A stretch of DNA of 64,000 bases from Candidatus Gastranaerophilales bacterium (GCA_944323035.1 CALUQY010000005.1:30880-94879); one strand, 5' to 3'; counted from the stretch's first letter, positions 1 through 8,852 are shown. Program-made: numbers and translations. The notes: a model not told the origin generated them from the letters alone.

Positions 1-99
1 TTTTTCAAGCAGCCCTTTAATAAACCAGAAATTCGTCACTAAATCATTGAATTCAAAATATTTCAATTCAATTCTGTCAATTATAAATAAGACTTTCAT
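1..99 (-). CDS. N-terminus of a gene cut by the window edge, possibly glutathione-synthase-like
   Basis: An open frame of 33 codons runs off the left edge. It starts at the ATG complementary to 97-99, with a good RBS (GAGGGG) just upstream on the minus strand. The visible residues begin MKVLFIIDRIE, a beta strand followed by a short loop, which resembles the opening strand of prokaryotic glutathione synthase or other ATP-grasp N-domains. That is a weak family guess from 33 residues. Start and reading frame are well supported; function is not. Confidence 0.5.
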   Translation of the reverse strand, partial: MKVLFIIDRIELKYFEFNDLVTNFWFIKGLLEK

Positions 100-151
100 T
101 TTCCCCTCTTTTTCAACATGAAAGATTAAAAGTTTTTACGGTTCAATAGCC

Positions 152-808
152 TTATTGTTTATTCGGGTCGAGGGCGAAAAGCATGGAATTGTTATTTTGC
201 AAAAGCATTGCAAAACGTTCCAGATCAGCCTTAATTTCAGGGAAAGTATTGTAATGCATCGGAACAATTCTTTGCGCGCCAATCCATTGTGCGGCAATTG
301 CTGCGTGTTCAATATCCATAGTAAATTTCCCGCCTATCGGAAGCATTGCAATCTGCGGACGGTAAAGCTCTTTGACGGCTTTCATTTCCTGATGCAGGCA
401 GGTATCTCCTGCGTGGTAAATTCTTACATTGTCGATATCAAAAAGAATTGCCGCGGCATGTCCTGCGTAACGGCCGTCAGGCAGTGAGCTTGAGTGAAAC
501 GCCGGTAAAAATATTGCGCTTCCCCAGTCATAAACAACCCTGCCGCCAAGGTTTACTGAATTGACCTTGCAGCCCTGTTCGGCACAGTAGTTTGCTAGTT
601 CAAAAATTGCTGTAATTGTCGCATTTTTTTCTTTTGCTATTTCTATAGCCTGCCCAAGGTGGTCGCTGTGGGCATGTGTTAGAAAAATGTCCGTGATATT
701 GCGTTCATGCCAGTTGTAGTTTTCTATTGTAAGGTACGGGTCAACTAAAATTTGTGTGTCTTTATTCGTAAATTCAAATGCGCTGTGGCCTAAGTATCTG
801 ATGTCCAT
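152..808 (-). CDS. UPF0173-type metal-dependent hydrolase (metallo-beta-lactamase fold)
   Basis: This 218-residue protein has the layout of the UPF0173 family of small metallo-beta-lactamase-fold hydrolases: N-terminal MDIRYLGHSAFEF, the metal-binding motif THAHSDHLGQ near residues 44-53, a second histidine site in AFHSSSLPDG, an aspartate in HAGDTC, and a C-terminal PMHYNTFP. The metal ligands are all present, so it should be active, but family substrates are poorly defined. The start has a consensus RBS (AAGGAGAT) eight bases upstream. It lies between a divergent ribD and the gene at the window edge. Confidence 0.88.
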   Translation of the reverse strand: MDIRYLGHSAFEFTNKDTQILVDPYLTIENYNWHERNITDIFLTHAHSDHLGQAIEIAKEKNATITAIFELANYCAEQGCKVNSVNLGGRVVYDWGSAIFLPAFHSSSLPDGRYAGHAAAILFDIDNVRIYHAGDTCLHQEMKAVKELYRPQIAMLPIGGKFTMDIEHAAIAAQWIGAQRIVPMHYNTFPEIKADLERFAMLLQNNNSMLFALDPNKQ

Positions 809-830
809 ATTTTATCTCCTTGTTAAACTT

Positions 831-860
831 TTGCAATAATAGCATTTTTTGTAGTAGAAT
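831..860 (+). promoter_or_regulatory. Promoter of ribD, placed for a leaderless mRNA
   Basis: TTGCAA at 831-836 and TAGAAT at 855-860 are separated by 18 bases. The -10 box ends six bases before the ribD ATG at 867 and no RBS is visible, so transcription would start at or very near the start codon. Confidence 0.55.
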
Positions 861-866
861 TCAATT

Positions 867-1898
867 ATGCAAAGATATATGAACATTTGTTTAGAATTAG
901 CAGGCAAGGGAACCGGTAAAACTTCGCCAAATCCGCTTGTGGGATGCGTTGTTCTGGATAGGAACGGTGAAATTATTTCTACCGGATACCATGCAAAATG
1001 CGGTGAAAACCATGCCGAGAGGGATGCGCTTACTAAATTACCTGTTGGCGCGGCAGAGGGCGGAACTTTATATGTTAATCTTGAACCGTGTTCTCATTAC
1101 GGCAAAACCCCGCCCTGTACTGATTTAATTATAGAACACGGGATAAAAAAAGTTGTTATTGGTATGCGGGATCCCAATCCGAAAGTTGACGGGATATCAA
1201 AACTTAAAGAGGCAGGTATTGAAGTAATTGAGGGCGTTATGGAAAAAGAGTGTAAAAAGTTAAATGAAATTTTTATTGTTAATCAGGAAGAAAAAAGGAC
1301 TTTTGTGGCGATAAAAACGGCTACGACGCTTGACGGTAAAATCGCAACGTCAAACGGTTCTTCAAAATGGATTACCTCTGAAAGATCGCGTATGGAAGTC
1401 CGGAATATCCGCGAAAAATACGACGCGATTTTGACTTCCAGCGTTACTGTCAATTCCGATAACCCGATAATGCACCATGCTAAAAAGGTTATTCTTGATA
1501 GAAATTTAACTACAGATCTGGCTTCAACTATTTACGGGCAGGGTGAAATTTTCGTTTTTTATGATGAAAAGAAAACGCCTAAAAGTGCAGATAATGTAAC
1601 ATATATTCCGGCACCTGTTGTAGACGGCGCTCTGGATGTTGAATTTATTCTTAATAAACTTTACGAACTGGGCATAATGTCGGTGATAGTTGAGAGCGGC
1701 GGCAAGCTGAGCGGAGCATTCCTCCCTTATGCGGATAAAATTTATAATTTTATAGCGCCAAAAATCGTCGGTGATAACAGCGCAAAATCCTCGTTTGACT
1801 ATAGAAAAGTTTTTGATATTAATGAATCGGAAGAATTTGTCATAACTGATGTCGTGAAATTCCTGCCTGATATTCTATTAATCCTGCATAAAAAATAA
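867..1898 (+). CDS. ribD: Bifunctional riboflavin biosynthesis deaminase/reductase RibD
   Basis: The 343-residue protein joins the two enzymes of early riboflavin synthesis: an N-terminal zinc deaminase (pyrimidine deaminase) and a C-terminal NADPH-dependent reductase. The deaminase zinc site is visible as HAE at residues 49-51 and the PC...PPC motif with C75 and C84. The reductase half starts near residue 145 (KTATTLDGKIATSNG) and contains the glycine-rich VESGGKLSGAFL. Length is normal for RibD. No RBS precedes the ATG; the promoter is placed as for a leaderless transcript. The rest of the rib pathway is not in this window. Confidence 0.95.
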   Translation: MQRYMNICLELAGKGTGKTSPNPLVGCVVLDRNGEIISTGYHAKCGENHAERDALTKLPVGAAEGGTLYVNLEPCSHYGKTPPCTDLIIEHGIKKVVIGMRDPNPKVDGISKLKEAGIEVIEGVMEKECKKLNEIFIVNQEEKRTFVAIKTATTLDGKIATSNGSSKWITSERSRMEVRNIREKYDAILTSSVTVNSDNPIMHHAKKVILDRNLTTDLASTIYGQGEIFVFYDEKKTPKSADNVTYIPAPVVDGALDVEFILNKLYELGIMSVIVESGGKLSGAFLPYADKIYNFIAPKIVGDNSAKSSFDYRKVFDINESEEFVITDVVKFLPDILLILHKK

Positions 1899-1948
1899 TT
1901 AGACTTCTTTCTGATTTATTTGCCTTTTCGCAAATTTATAATCTGAAT

Positions 1949-2872
1949 ATGTTTACCTTTTCAGTATCAGATTCTTTTTATCGTTTCAATTGCCAGAGCG
2001 GTATCTCATTTGATAGCGGCATCCGCGGCGTTACAAAAATGCTCATTTTGCCCTATGGAAATAGGCAATTAACTAACATTTGCGAGTGTGCATATAAGAC
2101 TCTTGATAAGGATTTGAAAAAAGTTGTTATATATTCACCTACAAACGATGATATATCTGAGCATCTTGACCTTTTGAACGATAGAGAAGTTATTGTTAAA
2201 ACCTGCAGTGAAGATATTAACCCGAATATTATTGAAAATGACACTGCACTTGTAATTTTGACTACTTTAAGCCGCGGGTTTAACTATAACGATGCCCGTG
2301 ATATAGATTCTTTTACTGCCGGAAATATTGAAGAAAATAAGATTAATAAGGATATAACATTTGAAGAGTTTTCAGCATTTGAGGTCTTACCGTTGCTGCT
2401 GGGTTACGCGTCTGATAAAGGGTATTCGTTTATCAGGCTTGAACTTGCCAATTCTGCGGATTTTAATACTAATTTTGCCTCAACGTTAGGCTACGGTGCG
2501 TGGATGCTGTACGAAGGTTCAAGTGCCGGTTATGTTAAAAAATATTATTCTGATACTGTTATTGATTTTGTTAAGTTTAATTTGAAAAACAATATGCATA
2601 TTGCCTGCTCGGAATGTTTTAACTTTCCGGAAGTTTTCAATCAGGAGTTTAAAATAATAATTTCTCTTGAAAAAGACGGGTTTGTCCGCGGCGTCAGCGG
2701 TTCTTTTAAAACGCGGGAAAAACTTTTTAAAGCTCTTGTCAAACGTTCTTTTGGCGTTGCGTTTTCAGACAATCGTTTTGCACCGGTACAGCCGGATGAA
2801 ATTGACCGGTTAAAGATTAATGTTGTGCTGCTTGAAAATAATTTGATGAATTCCGTATTGATTGAGTCCTGA
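1949..2872 (+). CDS. MEMO-like / AMMECR1-like fusion protein, degenerate
   Basis: This 307-residue protein ends with a recognisable but shortened AMMECR1 domain (from about residue 214): SLEKDGFVRGVSGSF and AFSDNRFAPVQPDEIDRLKINVVLL match the family pattern of a conserved glycine/cysteine loop and a PP/LxIEVSVL ending, although the usual RGCIG cysteine is serine or valine here. The N-terminal part (residues 30-200) resembles a MEMO1-type domain without clear metal ligands. In the AmmeMemoRadiSam systems these occur with a radical-SAM protein; none is adjacent here. A TATAAT box at 1937-1942 lies six bases before the ATG and there is no RBS. Function unknown. Confidence 0.7.
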   Translation: MFTFSVSDSFYRFNCQSGISFDSGIRGVTKMLILPYGNRQLTNICECAYKTLDKDLKKVVIYSPTNDDISEHLDLLNDREVIVKTCSEDINPNIIENDTALVILTTLSRGFNYNDARDIDSFTAGNIEENKINKDITFEEFSAFEVLPLLLGYASDKGYSFIRLELANSADFNTNFASTLGYGAWMLYEGSSAGYVKKYYSDTVIDFVKFNLKNNMHIACSECFNFPEVFNQEFKIIISLEKDGFVRGVSGSFKTREKLFKALVKRSFGVAFSDNRFAPVQPDEIDRLKINVVLLENNLMNSVLIES

Positions 2873-2924
2873 TTAATTTCGTGCTACAATTTCCCTTATA
2901 AAGGGAATGGAAGGAGATTTGAGC

Positions 2925-3503
2925 ATGATTAATTTTGAAGAAGGAATAGAGTTTGACCCGGGGTTTACAATACATTTATCTTTGATTTCGCGCGATATTG
3001 AAAGCTTTTATTATAATCTTTCAGGTTATGCTTTTGCGCAGAAAAAACAGCAATTTAAGGCTTATAACGCAAAACTTCTGCGTCTGGTTGAAAGGAATAT
3101 CGGCTTCTATGCCGCTTGTATTCTGTGGGCTGATATTGCAAAGATTTATCCGGATAAATTAATTTTGAATAATATTTGTTTTGGCGGCGAATACAGTGAA
3201 GAAGAGAATGTCGCGGAAGTTCAATTCGTAAGAAATTATCTGCAGCAGTACGCTAAAGATTTGAAATATTATACAGGGCAAAACTGGCAGGTGCCGGAAC
3301 TTTATAACACTATCCTGAATGATTATGAGGAATTTTTAAAGGTTAATGAAGGCTTTATAAAGGTTAGTAAAGCTGCTGATTTGAAGCTGCCAGCTGGTGT
3401 TAAACAGTTGAAAGACGATAAAGAACCGCTGGCTTTAATAGAAAAAGTTGTTGAAACCGGTAATTTTAAACCTATGCTTGAAACATATTCTATGGTGAAA
3501 TAA
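2925..3503 (+). CDS. Conserved hypothetical protein coupled to nagZ
   Basis: I do not recognise this 192-residue soluble, mostly helical protein. It has no signal peptide or obvious catalytic motif. I place the start at the ATG at 2925 (MINFEEGIEFDPG) because AAGGAG lies eight bases upstream; the ATG at 2907 has no RBS and is itself part of the sequence around that RBS. The stop codon overlaps the nagZ start (TAATG), so the two are translationally coupled. That suggests a role in the same cell-wall process, but this is only context. Confidence 0.8.
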   Translation: MINFEEGIEFDPGFTIHLSLISRDIESFYYNLSGYAFAQKKQQFKAYNAKLLRLVERNIGFYAACILWADIAKIYPDKLILNNICFGGEYSEEENVAEVQFVRNYLQQYAKDLKYYTGQNWQVPELYNTILNDYEEFLKVNEGFIKVSKAADLKLPAGVKQLKDDKEPLALIEKVVETGNFKPMLETYSMVK

Positions 3504-4459
3504 TGCTGCGTGAAAAAGTTTATCAAATGTTTATACTTGGTACAGACGGCGGAGGCTGGAAGGATGCGCTAAAGCTCGGGCTTGGCGGGATGATATTCTT
3601 TACCCGCGATATTCAAAGTGTCGAACAATTTAAGGCTCTTGTAGATGAGTGTCGAAAACTTGCTCTGCTACCTCCGTTTTTATCAATTGATCAGGAGGGC
3701 GGCAGGGTCGAGCGCACAGAGAATATTCACGGCGGGAAAAAATATCTATCTGCCCGTTACGCTTTTGAGAAAGGTATTTTGAAAGAACAGACAACAGCAA
3801 TTGCGCAAGAATTGAAAGAATACGGGCTTAATTTGAATTTTGCGCCCTGCATTGATGTAAATACAAATCCCCTGAATCCAATAATCGGCGAACGTGCATT
3901 TTCTGATAAGCCGGAAGAGGTTATGGAGGCAGAAAAAATCGTTTCACGTACATACGAAAAAAACGGAATTATCCCGTGTGTTAAACATTTTCCGGGACAT
4001 GGCGATGCCTGTGTTGACAGCCACCTGGGGTTGCCGGAAATCACACTGCCGCTTGAGGAAATGGAACGGCTCCATATAGCACCGTTTAAATCTGCGATTG
4101 AAGGCGGAATTGGCATGGTTATGGTTGCCCACCTTCATTGCAGATGTTTTGATAAAGATATTGTTCCGACTTCGCTTAGTGAAAACGCCTTAAACTATTT
4201 GCGCAATAACCTTGGTTTTAATGGTGTCGCGATTTCTGACGATATGATTATGAAAGGTGTTTCAGAGCTTTATACACCATTTGAAGCCTGTGTTAAAGGT
4301 ATTCGTGCAGGATTAAATATGTTTATCTACCGCAATTCTACCCCTGAAATTATTGATACAATCGAAAAAATCGCAAAATTGGCAGAACACGATGCAGAAC
4401 TGCGCGCAAAAATTGATAAATCTTTTGAACGGATTATGGCATTAAAACAAAAATTATAA
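3503..4459 (+). CDS. nagZ: Beta-N-acetylhexosaminidase NagZ (glycoside hydrolase family 3)
   Basis: NagZ removes N-acetylglucosamine from muropeptide fragments in the cytosol during peptidoglycan recycling. The 318-residue protein has the family hallmarks: SIDQEGGRVER near residue 55, KHFPGHGD at residues 161-168 followed by DSHLGLP (the NagZ catalytic His/Asp loop), and AISDDMIMKGV, which carries the nucleophile aspartate. Single-domain size fits bacterial NagZ. It has no signal peptide. It starts on the last base of the preceding gene's stop codon. Confidence 0.93.
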   Translation: MLREKVYQMFILGTDGGGWKDALKLGLGGMIFFTRDIQSVEQFKALVDECRKLALLPPFLSIDQEGGRVERTENIHGGKKYLSARYAFEKGILKEQTTAIAQELKEYGLNLNFAPCIDVNTNPLNPIIGERAFSDKPEEVMEAEKIVSRTYEKNGIIPCVKHFPGHGDACVDSHLGLPEITLPLEEMERLHIAPFKSAIEGGIGMVMVAHLHCRCFDKDIVPTSLSENALNYLRNNLGFNGVAISDDMIMKGVSELYTPFEACVKGIRAGLNMFIYRNSTPEIIDTIEKIAKLAEHDAELRAKIDKSFERIMALKQKL

Positions 4460-4460
4460 A

Positions 4461-4488
4461 AAAATCCCGCCTTTTGGGCGGGATTTTT
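4461..4488. terminator. Bidirectional intrinsic terminator between nagZ and thrS
   Basis: A nine-base stem (AATCCCGCC / GGCGGGATT) with a short TTTTG loop is flanked by A and T runs. It serves the convergent nagZ and thrS genes. Confidence 0.9.
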
Positions 4489-4491
4489 GTT

Positions 4492-6285
4492 TTATGCTTT
4501 TGCAAATGAGTCAATCTTTCTGGTCTTAATTTCTTCCTCGATTTTGTCGATAAAGTCATCAACCTTGAATGTTCCGATTTGACCTATTCCGCGGGCGCGG
4601 ACTGCAACAGAATTAGTTTCAATTTCCTTGTCGCCGACTACGACAACGTAAGGAATTTTCTTATCTTGCAGGCTTTCGCGGATTTTGTAGTTCATGCTTT
4701 CGGAACGGTCATCAAGTTTTGCACGAATTCCGGCAGCACGCATTTTTTTGTAGACTTCTTCCGCGAAATCTGTATGCTTGTCGTTTGAAATCGGTACGAT
4801 TGCGACCTGTGTAGGTGCAAGCCATGTCGGGAACGCACCGGCAAAGTGTTCTATTAATATTCCGTGGAAACGTTCCATTGAACCAAAGATTACGCGGTGA
4901 AGCATTACAGGCGTTTTCATAGAACCGTCTTTGTCCTGATATTTGATGCCAAATCTTTCAGGAAGGTTAAAGTCGAGCTGAATCGTTGCACATTGCCATG
5001 TCCTGCCGATTGCATCTTTTACTTTGAAGTCGATTTTCGGGCCGTAGAATGCGCCGTCACCTTCGTTAATATCATATTTCATACCGCGTTTGTCCATTGC
5101 TTCTTTCAATCCGGCTTCGGCTCTGTTCCAGTTTTCAATTTCGCCGACGTAACTTTCCGGTCTTGTTGAAAGCTCAACTTCAAAACTCATATTGAATAAC
5201 GCCATAGTATCCGCTACAAAATCAATAATTTCGTTGATTTCGCCGACGAGTTGTTCAGGTGTACAGAATACGTGCGCATCGTCTTGAGTGAAACCTTGTA
5301 CACGGGTTAAACCTGATAGCGCGCCGGATTTTTCTTTTCTGTAAACAGTACCGAGTTCAGCCATTCTTAAAGGCAATGAACGGTATGAGTGTCTTGTTGC
5401 CTGATAAATCAAAATGTGGAACGGACAGTTCATCGGTTTTACGATATATTGATCGTCAGAATCTTCGTCTTTTTGAATAAAGAACATATTTTCTTTGTAG
5501 TGATCAATGTGTCCGGAAAGCTCCCAGAGTCTTGATTTCGCGATTTGCGGCGAATGAACAATAACGTATCCGCGCTTTCTGTGTTCAGATCTCCAGTAGT
5601 TTTCAATTTCTTCGCGCACAGTTGCAAGGTTCGGATGCCACAATACAAGCCCGCCGCCGATTTCTTCTCTTACAGAGAACAGATCAAGCTGGGTGCCCAG
5701 TTTTCTGTGGTCGCGTTTTTCTGCTTCCTCAAGGAAATTGAGGTATGCTTGAAGATCTTCCTTGTTCCAGAATGCTGTAGCATAAATTCTTTGAAGCATT
5801 TTATTTTTTTCGTTGCCTCTCCAGTACGCACCTGCAACTTTCAATAATTTGAATGCATTTGGTTTAATGTATGTTGTGTTTGGAATATGTGGCCCTGCGC
5901 AAAGGTCGTTAAAGAGGACATTCCCGTCTTTGTCTTTTGTTAAGTAAAGCGTAGGATTGTCGTTTCTGTGCTCTTCCAATAATTCTGCTTTGTAAATTTC
6001 GCCTTCTGATTTAAATTCGGCAATTTGTTTGTCAACATCAGGAATTTCGTATTTTTCAAAAGTTAAATTTTGTTTTACGATATTTTTCATTTCTTCTTCG
6101 ATTTTTGTGAGGTCATCTTCTGTGAATGCGTGCCCGTCCGTTAAATCGAAATCATAATAGAAGCCTGTATCAGTAGCCGGCCCGATTGCCAACTTTGCAT
6201 TCGGAAACAACTTTTGAACGGCTTGAGCCAGAATGTGTGATGTTGAGTGCCTCAACACGTGTAATGTTGAATTGTCTTTTTCCAT
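4492..6285 (-). CDS. thrS: Threonyl-tRNA synthetase without a TGS domain
   Basis: ThrRS charges tRNA-Thr. The protein is 597 residues and opens directly with the editing-domain region (LRHSTSHILAQAV), so the roughly 60-residue N-terminal TGS domain found in E. coli ThrRS is absent. The class II core is intact: motif 2 (TVYRKEKSGALSGLTRVQGF), and the C-terminal anticodon-binding domain from about residue 500 (APTQVAIVPISN). I choose the ATG complementary to 6283-6285 (MEKDNST) with AAGGA upstream; a longer frame starts at a TTG at 6306 that lies within the RBS itself. Convergent with nagZ. Confidence 0.95.
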   Translation of the reverse strand: MEKDNSTLHVLRHSTSHILAQAVQKLFPNAKLAIGPATDTGFYYDFDLTDGHAFTEDDLTKIEEEMKNIVKQNLTFEKYEIPDVDKQIAEFKSEGEIYKAELLEEHRNDNPTLYLTKDKDGNVLFNDLCAGPHIPNTTYIKPNAFKLLKVAGAYWRGNEKNKMLQRIYATAFWNKEDLQAYLNFLEEAEKRDHRKLGTQLDLFSVREEIGGGLVLWHPNLATVREEIENYWRSEHRKRGYVIVHSPQIAKSRLWELSGHIDHYKENMFFIQKDEDSDDQYIVKPMNCPFHILIYQATRHSYRSLPLRMAELGTVYRKEKSGALSGLTRVQGFTQDDAHVFCTPEQLVGEINEIIDFVADTMALFNMSFEVELSTRPESYVGEIENWNRAEAGLKEAMDKRGMKYDINEGDGAFYGPKIDFKVKDAIGRTWQCATIQLDFNLPERFGIKYQDKDGSMKTPVMLHRVIFGSMERFHGILIEHFAGAFPTWLAPTQVAIVPISNDKHTDFAEEVYKKMRAAGIRAKLDDRSESMNYKIRESLQDKKIPYVVVVGDKEIETNSVAVRARGIGQIGTFKVDDFIDKIEEEIKTRKIDSFAKA

Positions 6286-6410
6286 AATTTTTTCCTTCCT
6301 CCTCAAGCAACAACATTTGCAAGAGGTAATATCTACGTTAGAAATTATATCACAAAGGGGGTTAACTTCAATAATGTGAGCGCAAGCAATATTACGAAAT
6401 ATGTATAGAG

Positions 6411-6452
6411 CCGGCTCAGCCGGTTGAAAAAAATTTTTCAGCGTTTTATATT
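6411..6452 (+). promoter_or_regulatory. Promoter with abutting 13-bp palindrome, driving the His-rich small ORF
   Basis: TTGAAA at 6424-6429 and TATATT at 6447-6452 are 17 bases apart. The palindrome CCGGCTCAGCCGG (6411-6423) directly abuts the -35 box. It could be an operator, but the same palindrome type recurs as a small mobile-looking module elsewhere in the window, so the position may be accidental. Confidence 0.6.
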
Positions 6453-6484
6453 AGAGGTGTAGTAGATAAAAGGAAAAGATTTAC

Positions 6485-6538
6485 ATGTTTACTCCAAGCG
6501 TAAAACGACATCATCATAGCCATCATCATTGCCATTAA
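6485..6538 (+). CDS. His-rich 17-codon small ORF (possible leader or metal-binding peptide)
   Basis: The ORF encodes MFTPSVKRHHHSHHHCH, with seven histidines and one cysteine in the last nine residues. It has its own consensus promoter (TTGAAA-17-TATATT), about 26 bases of 5' leader and an AAAAGGA ribosome-binding site. The pattern recalls the his operon leader peptide of enterobacteria, but no his gene follows; the next gene (6657) is unknown. Alternatives are a metal-binding micropeptide or a translation-stalling sensor for histidine or metal. The coding evidence is the good promoter and RBS; function is inference. Confidence 0.55.
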   Translation: MFTPSVKRHHHSHHHCH

Positions 6539-6609
6539 GGCGTGGTTATAATGTGTTTTGCGCAAAAAATGTTATGCACCCCACAATTTCACATTACCCA
6601 CGGCCTTAA
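6535..6609 (+). other. Inverted repeat enclosing the end of the His-rich ORF
   Basis: TTAAGGCGTGG (6535-6545), which includes the stop codon of the small ORF, can pair with CCACGGCCTTAA (6598-6609) with one bulge. A second short palindrome, TTTTGCGCAAAA, lies inside the loop. No U-run follows, so it is not a simple terminator; ribosome stalling on the His codons could affect its folding. Confidence 0.4.
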
Positions 6610-6656
6610 TCGGTTAAATTTTAGTGGTTTGATAGTGAAATTGGAGAAAATTAAAA

Positions 6657-7946
6657 ATGTCGATTATAAATATAATTTCAGCGATAGGCAATAATAACAG
6701 CGTTTACCCTTTACTTGTCCGCGATTGCGGTATAGAGGTTCCGACAAAAGTTGCGCTGACTTATAACCAGAACAAAGATGATAAAGAGGTTGCGTGGCTT
6801 GCAACGCGTGAGCGTCTTGTTGATGAATATACGGTTTCTGCGGTGTGGCTTGGCGGAATCCCGCTTCTTGAACGGATTAATGCTAAAATCCTTAAAAACA
6901 GAGGCTTTAATCCGTCTATCAGCACAAAATTGATGAAAGAAGAGGCAGAGCAAGGCCTTGAATTTAACATTAAGAAATTCAAAAATCTGGCACCTGAGGC
7001 GGTTAAAGATCTTGAATTCTTAAAAGCTAATCAGGCTAAGTACAAAAAACTTATCGGCTCTAAAATTCTGGCTGAAACAGCTATCCCGATTGCATTAATG
7101 GGATTTATTATTCCTAAACTTATCTTTGCGTGGACTGCTAATACAAAAAAAGAACTTGCTAAAAAGAAAGAAACGTCACGTATTAGTGAAAATATTAATA
7201 AAATGTCACCAAATAGTGATGTTTATATTCCAAAAATGAAAAATATGTCTGATTTTGCGAACAATGCACAGGGTTTGACTTTTGGTAACGGAATTCTTTC
7301 TAGCATGGCTAATTTGTCTACAGTTCAGAAAATGGCTCTGACTGACGGCGGTTATGCTGTCGGGCGTATTGCGACTGCGCGTAAGAAAAATGAAGCCTAT
7401 GATATCGGGTTTAAAATGGCCGGTATGATGTTTTTGAACTTTGTGTTCCCGAAATATCTTGCGAAATTTCTTGATAAGACCACCGGACGCGCTATTAAGT
7501 CCAATCTCAATCTGGATATTAAAATGCTTGATGACAAGGAATTTATTGACGCTATAAAAAATAAGAAACTTGCGCTTCCTGACGCTAAAAGCGGTAAAGA
7601 ACTTCTTGATTTTGTCGACAAAAATCCGGATAGTTTATTCGTAAAATATGCGAATAAGTATAAAAAGGTTACAATGCTTGAAAACGGTGTTCGCGATCCC
7701 CGCCGTTACGTTGATTTGAATGCATTGAAAGGCTTCCGCGATGATATTGCCGAAATTTCACAAAATGCGCTGAAAACCGGTGATATAACTAAATTTATGA
7801 AAAAGGCAAAAATTATGAAAGGGGTTAATATCCTTGCAAACGTTGGAATAAGCAGCTTCCTGCTTGCCTATGGACTTCCGAAAGCACAGTTCGCATTCAG
7901 AAAATTAATAACAGGTTCCGAACTTGAACCGGGAATTATTGACTAA
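6657..7946 (+). CDS. Hypothetical membrane-associated protein
   Basis: I do not recognise this 429-residue basic protein. It has three hydrophobic stretches that could be membrane segments: about 141-160 (AIPIALMGFIIPKLIFAW), 252-268 (MAGMMFLNFVFPKYL) and 388-407 (GVNILANVGISSFLLAYGLP). The middle part is lysine-rich. It has no signal peptide. The RBS GGAGA precedes the ATG. It lies downstream of the His-rich ORF and may share its transcript (118-base gap). Probably lineage-specific. Confidence 0.75.
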   Translation: MSIINIISAIGNNNSVYPLLVRDCGIEVPTKVALTYNQNKDDKEVAWLATRERLVDEYTVSAVWLGGIPLLERINAKILKNRGFNPSISTKLMKEEAEQGLEFNIKKFKNLAPEAVKDLEFLKANQAKYKKLIGSKILAETAIPIALMGFIIPKLIFAWTANTKKELAKKKETSRISENINKMSPNSDVYIPKMKNMSDFANNAQGLTFGNGILSSMANLSTVQKMALTDGGYAVGRIATARKKNEAYDIGFKMAGMMFLNFVFPKYLAKFLDKTTGRAIKSNLNLDIKMLDDKEFIDAIKNKKLALPDAKSGKELLDFVDKNPDSLFVKYANKYKKVTMLENGVRDPRRYVDLNALKGFRDDIAEISQNALKTGDITKFMKKAKIMKGVNILANVGISSFLLAYGLPKAQFAFRKLITGSELEPGIID

Positions 7947-7984
7947 TTTTGTAATAATCTGTTACAAAATAGCACTTTTTTTAG
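7947..7984 (+). terminator. Weak AT-rich intrinsic terminator
   Basis: TTTTGTAA and TTACAAAA form an eight-base stem around a seven-base loop, followed within nine bases by a run of seven T. Confidence 0.45.
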
Positions 7985-8028
7985 CGTAAAATACTTTTTT
8001 AATTATAGCTATTTTTTAGAGAGTATTT

Positions 8029-8691
8029 ATGCAGGATAAGTCTAAACCAAATTCATATCTAAATCAGCGTACTTTAGTTACAGAGCCGAATGAAACCTCC
8101 GGAGTTCAAACGGAAGTTTTGACGCAGGCGACTGTAAAAATTACCGCTGATATTGCAGCGTTTGCAAATCCGTATTCAATATTAACAAATGAATTTAGCA
8201 GCGCGAAATTACGTGCCGTTGAGGTTAGTTTTGTCATTGATCCGGCTGAACTTTCAAAAAATACTGTTAAACTTCCTAGCATTAAGCTGGAAGTGAAACC
8301 TATTGAAGAGCAAAAAACAGAAATCAAAGAAAAATCGCAGACGAAAGAAAAAGAATACAAAATTCCGCAAGAATCTGCGACGAAACCGGAAGCTCCGCAG
8401 ATGAGTGATATGGAAATTCTTAACAGACTTGCGCAATATCAATCTGCACCGGAACAGAAATCTCAGGTTCCGGAAGAAATATTTGAAGTGCCGAAAGACG
8501 CAGAATTTACGGTCAAACCGCAGGAAGAAACAAATGATTTACAGGTTCTTAATGAGCTTCAATCAGAAGAAACAGAAAATAAAAAATCTAAGACAACAAA
8601 AGAAGAAATTAGTTCTGCAATGAACGGTCTTGAAGGACTGCTTGCCGAATTGTCGGATGACGAAGACCACAAAGATCTTGGTATGGGCTAG
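8029..8691 (+). CDS. Hypothetical acidic, low-complexity protein sharing an N-terminal motif with the next gene
   Basis: I do not recognise this 220-residue protein. Residues 1-95 look folded; from about 95 onward it is rich in Glu, Lys, Pro and Gln and probably disordered. Its N-terminus contains SYLNQRTLVT...SGVQTEVLTQATV, very like SLLNQRVYSK...GGGVQTNALIQTRV at the start of the next protein (8853). The shared motif may be an assembly or targeting signal. An AGAGAG RBS precedes the ATG. Confidence 0.7.
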   Translation: MQDKSKPNSYLNQRTLVTEPNETSGVQTEVLTQATVKITADIAAFANPYSILTNEFSSAKLRAVEVSFVIDPAELSKNTVKLPSIKLEVKPIEEQKTEIKEKSQTKEKEYKIPQESATKPEAPQMSDMEILNRLAQYQSAPEQKSQVPEEIFEVPKDAEFTVKPQEETNDLQVLNELQSEETENKKSKTTKEEISSAMNGLEGLLAELSDDEDHKDLGMG

Positions 8692-8852
8692 TGTTAACGC
8701 CATTTAGAAATGTGGCATAATTTTAATATGGAAAAGATTTACCCTTTTGTAAAGTTATGTAACAAATCTCTTTATTATTGAATTTGCAGGAAATTTAAAT
8801 ACTTTATTTATTTGTATAGTAATAAAAAAATAATAAAAGAGAGAGTATAACA

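Noticed and set aside
6286..6410. T-box or other amino-acid riboswitch upstream of thrS
   Set aside because: No T-box consensus or terminator/antiterminator pair is visible upstream of thrS, and none was seen upstream of ileS or proS either.
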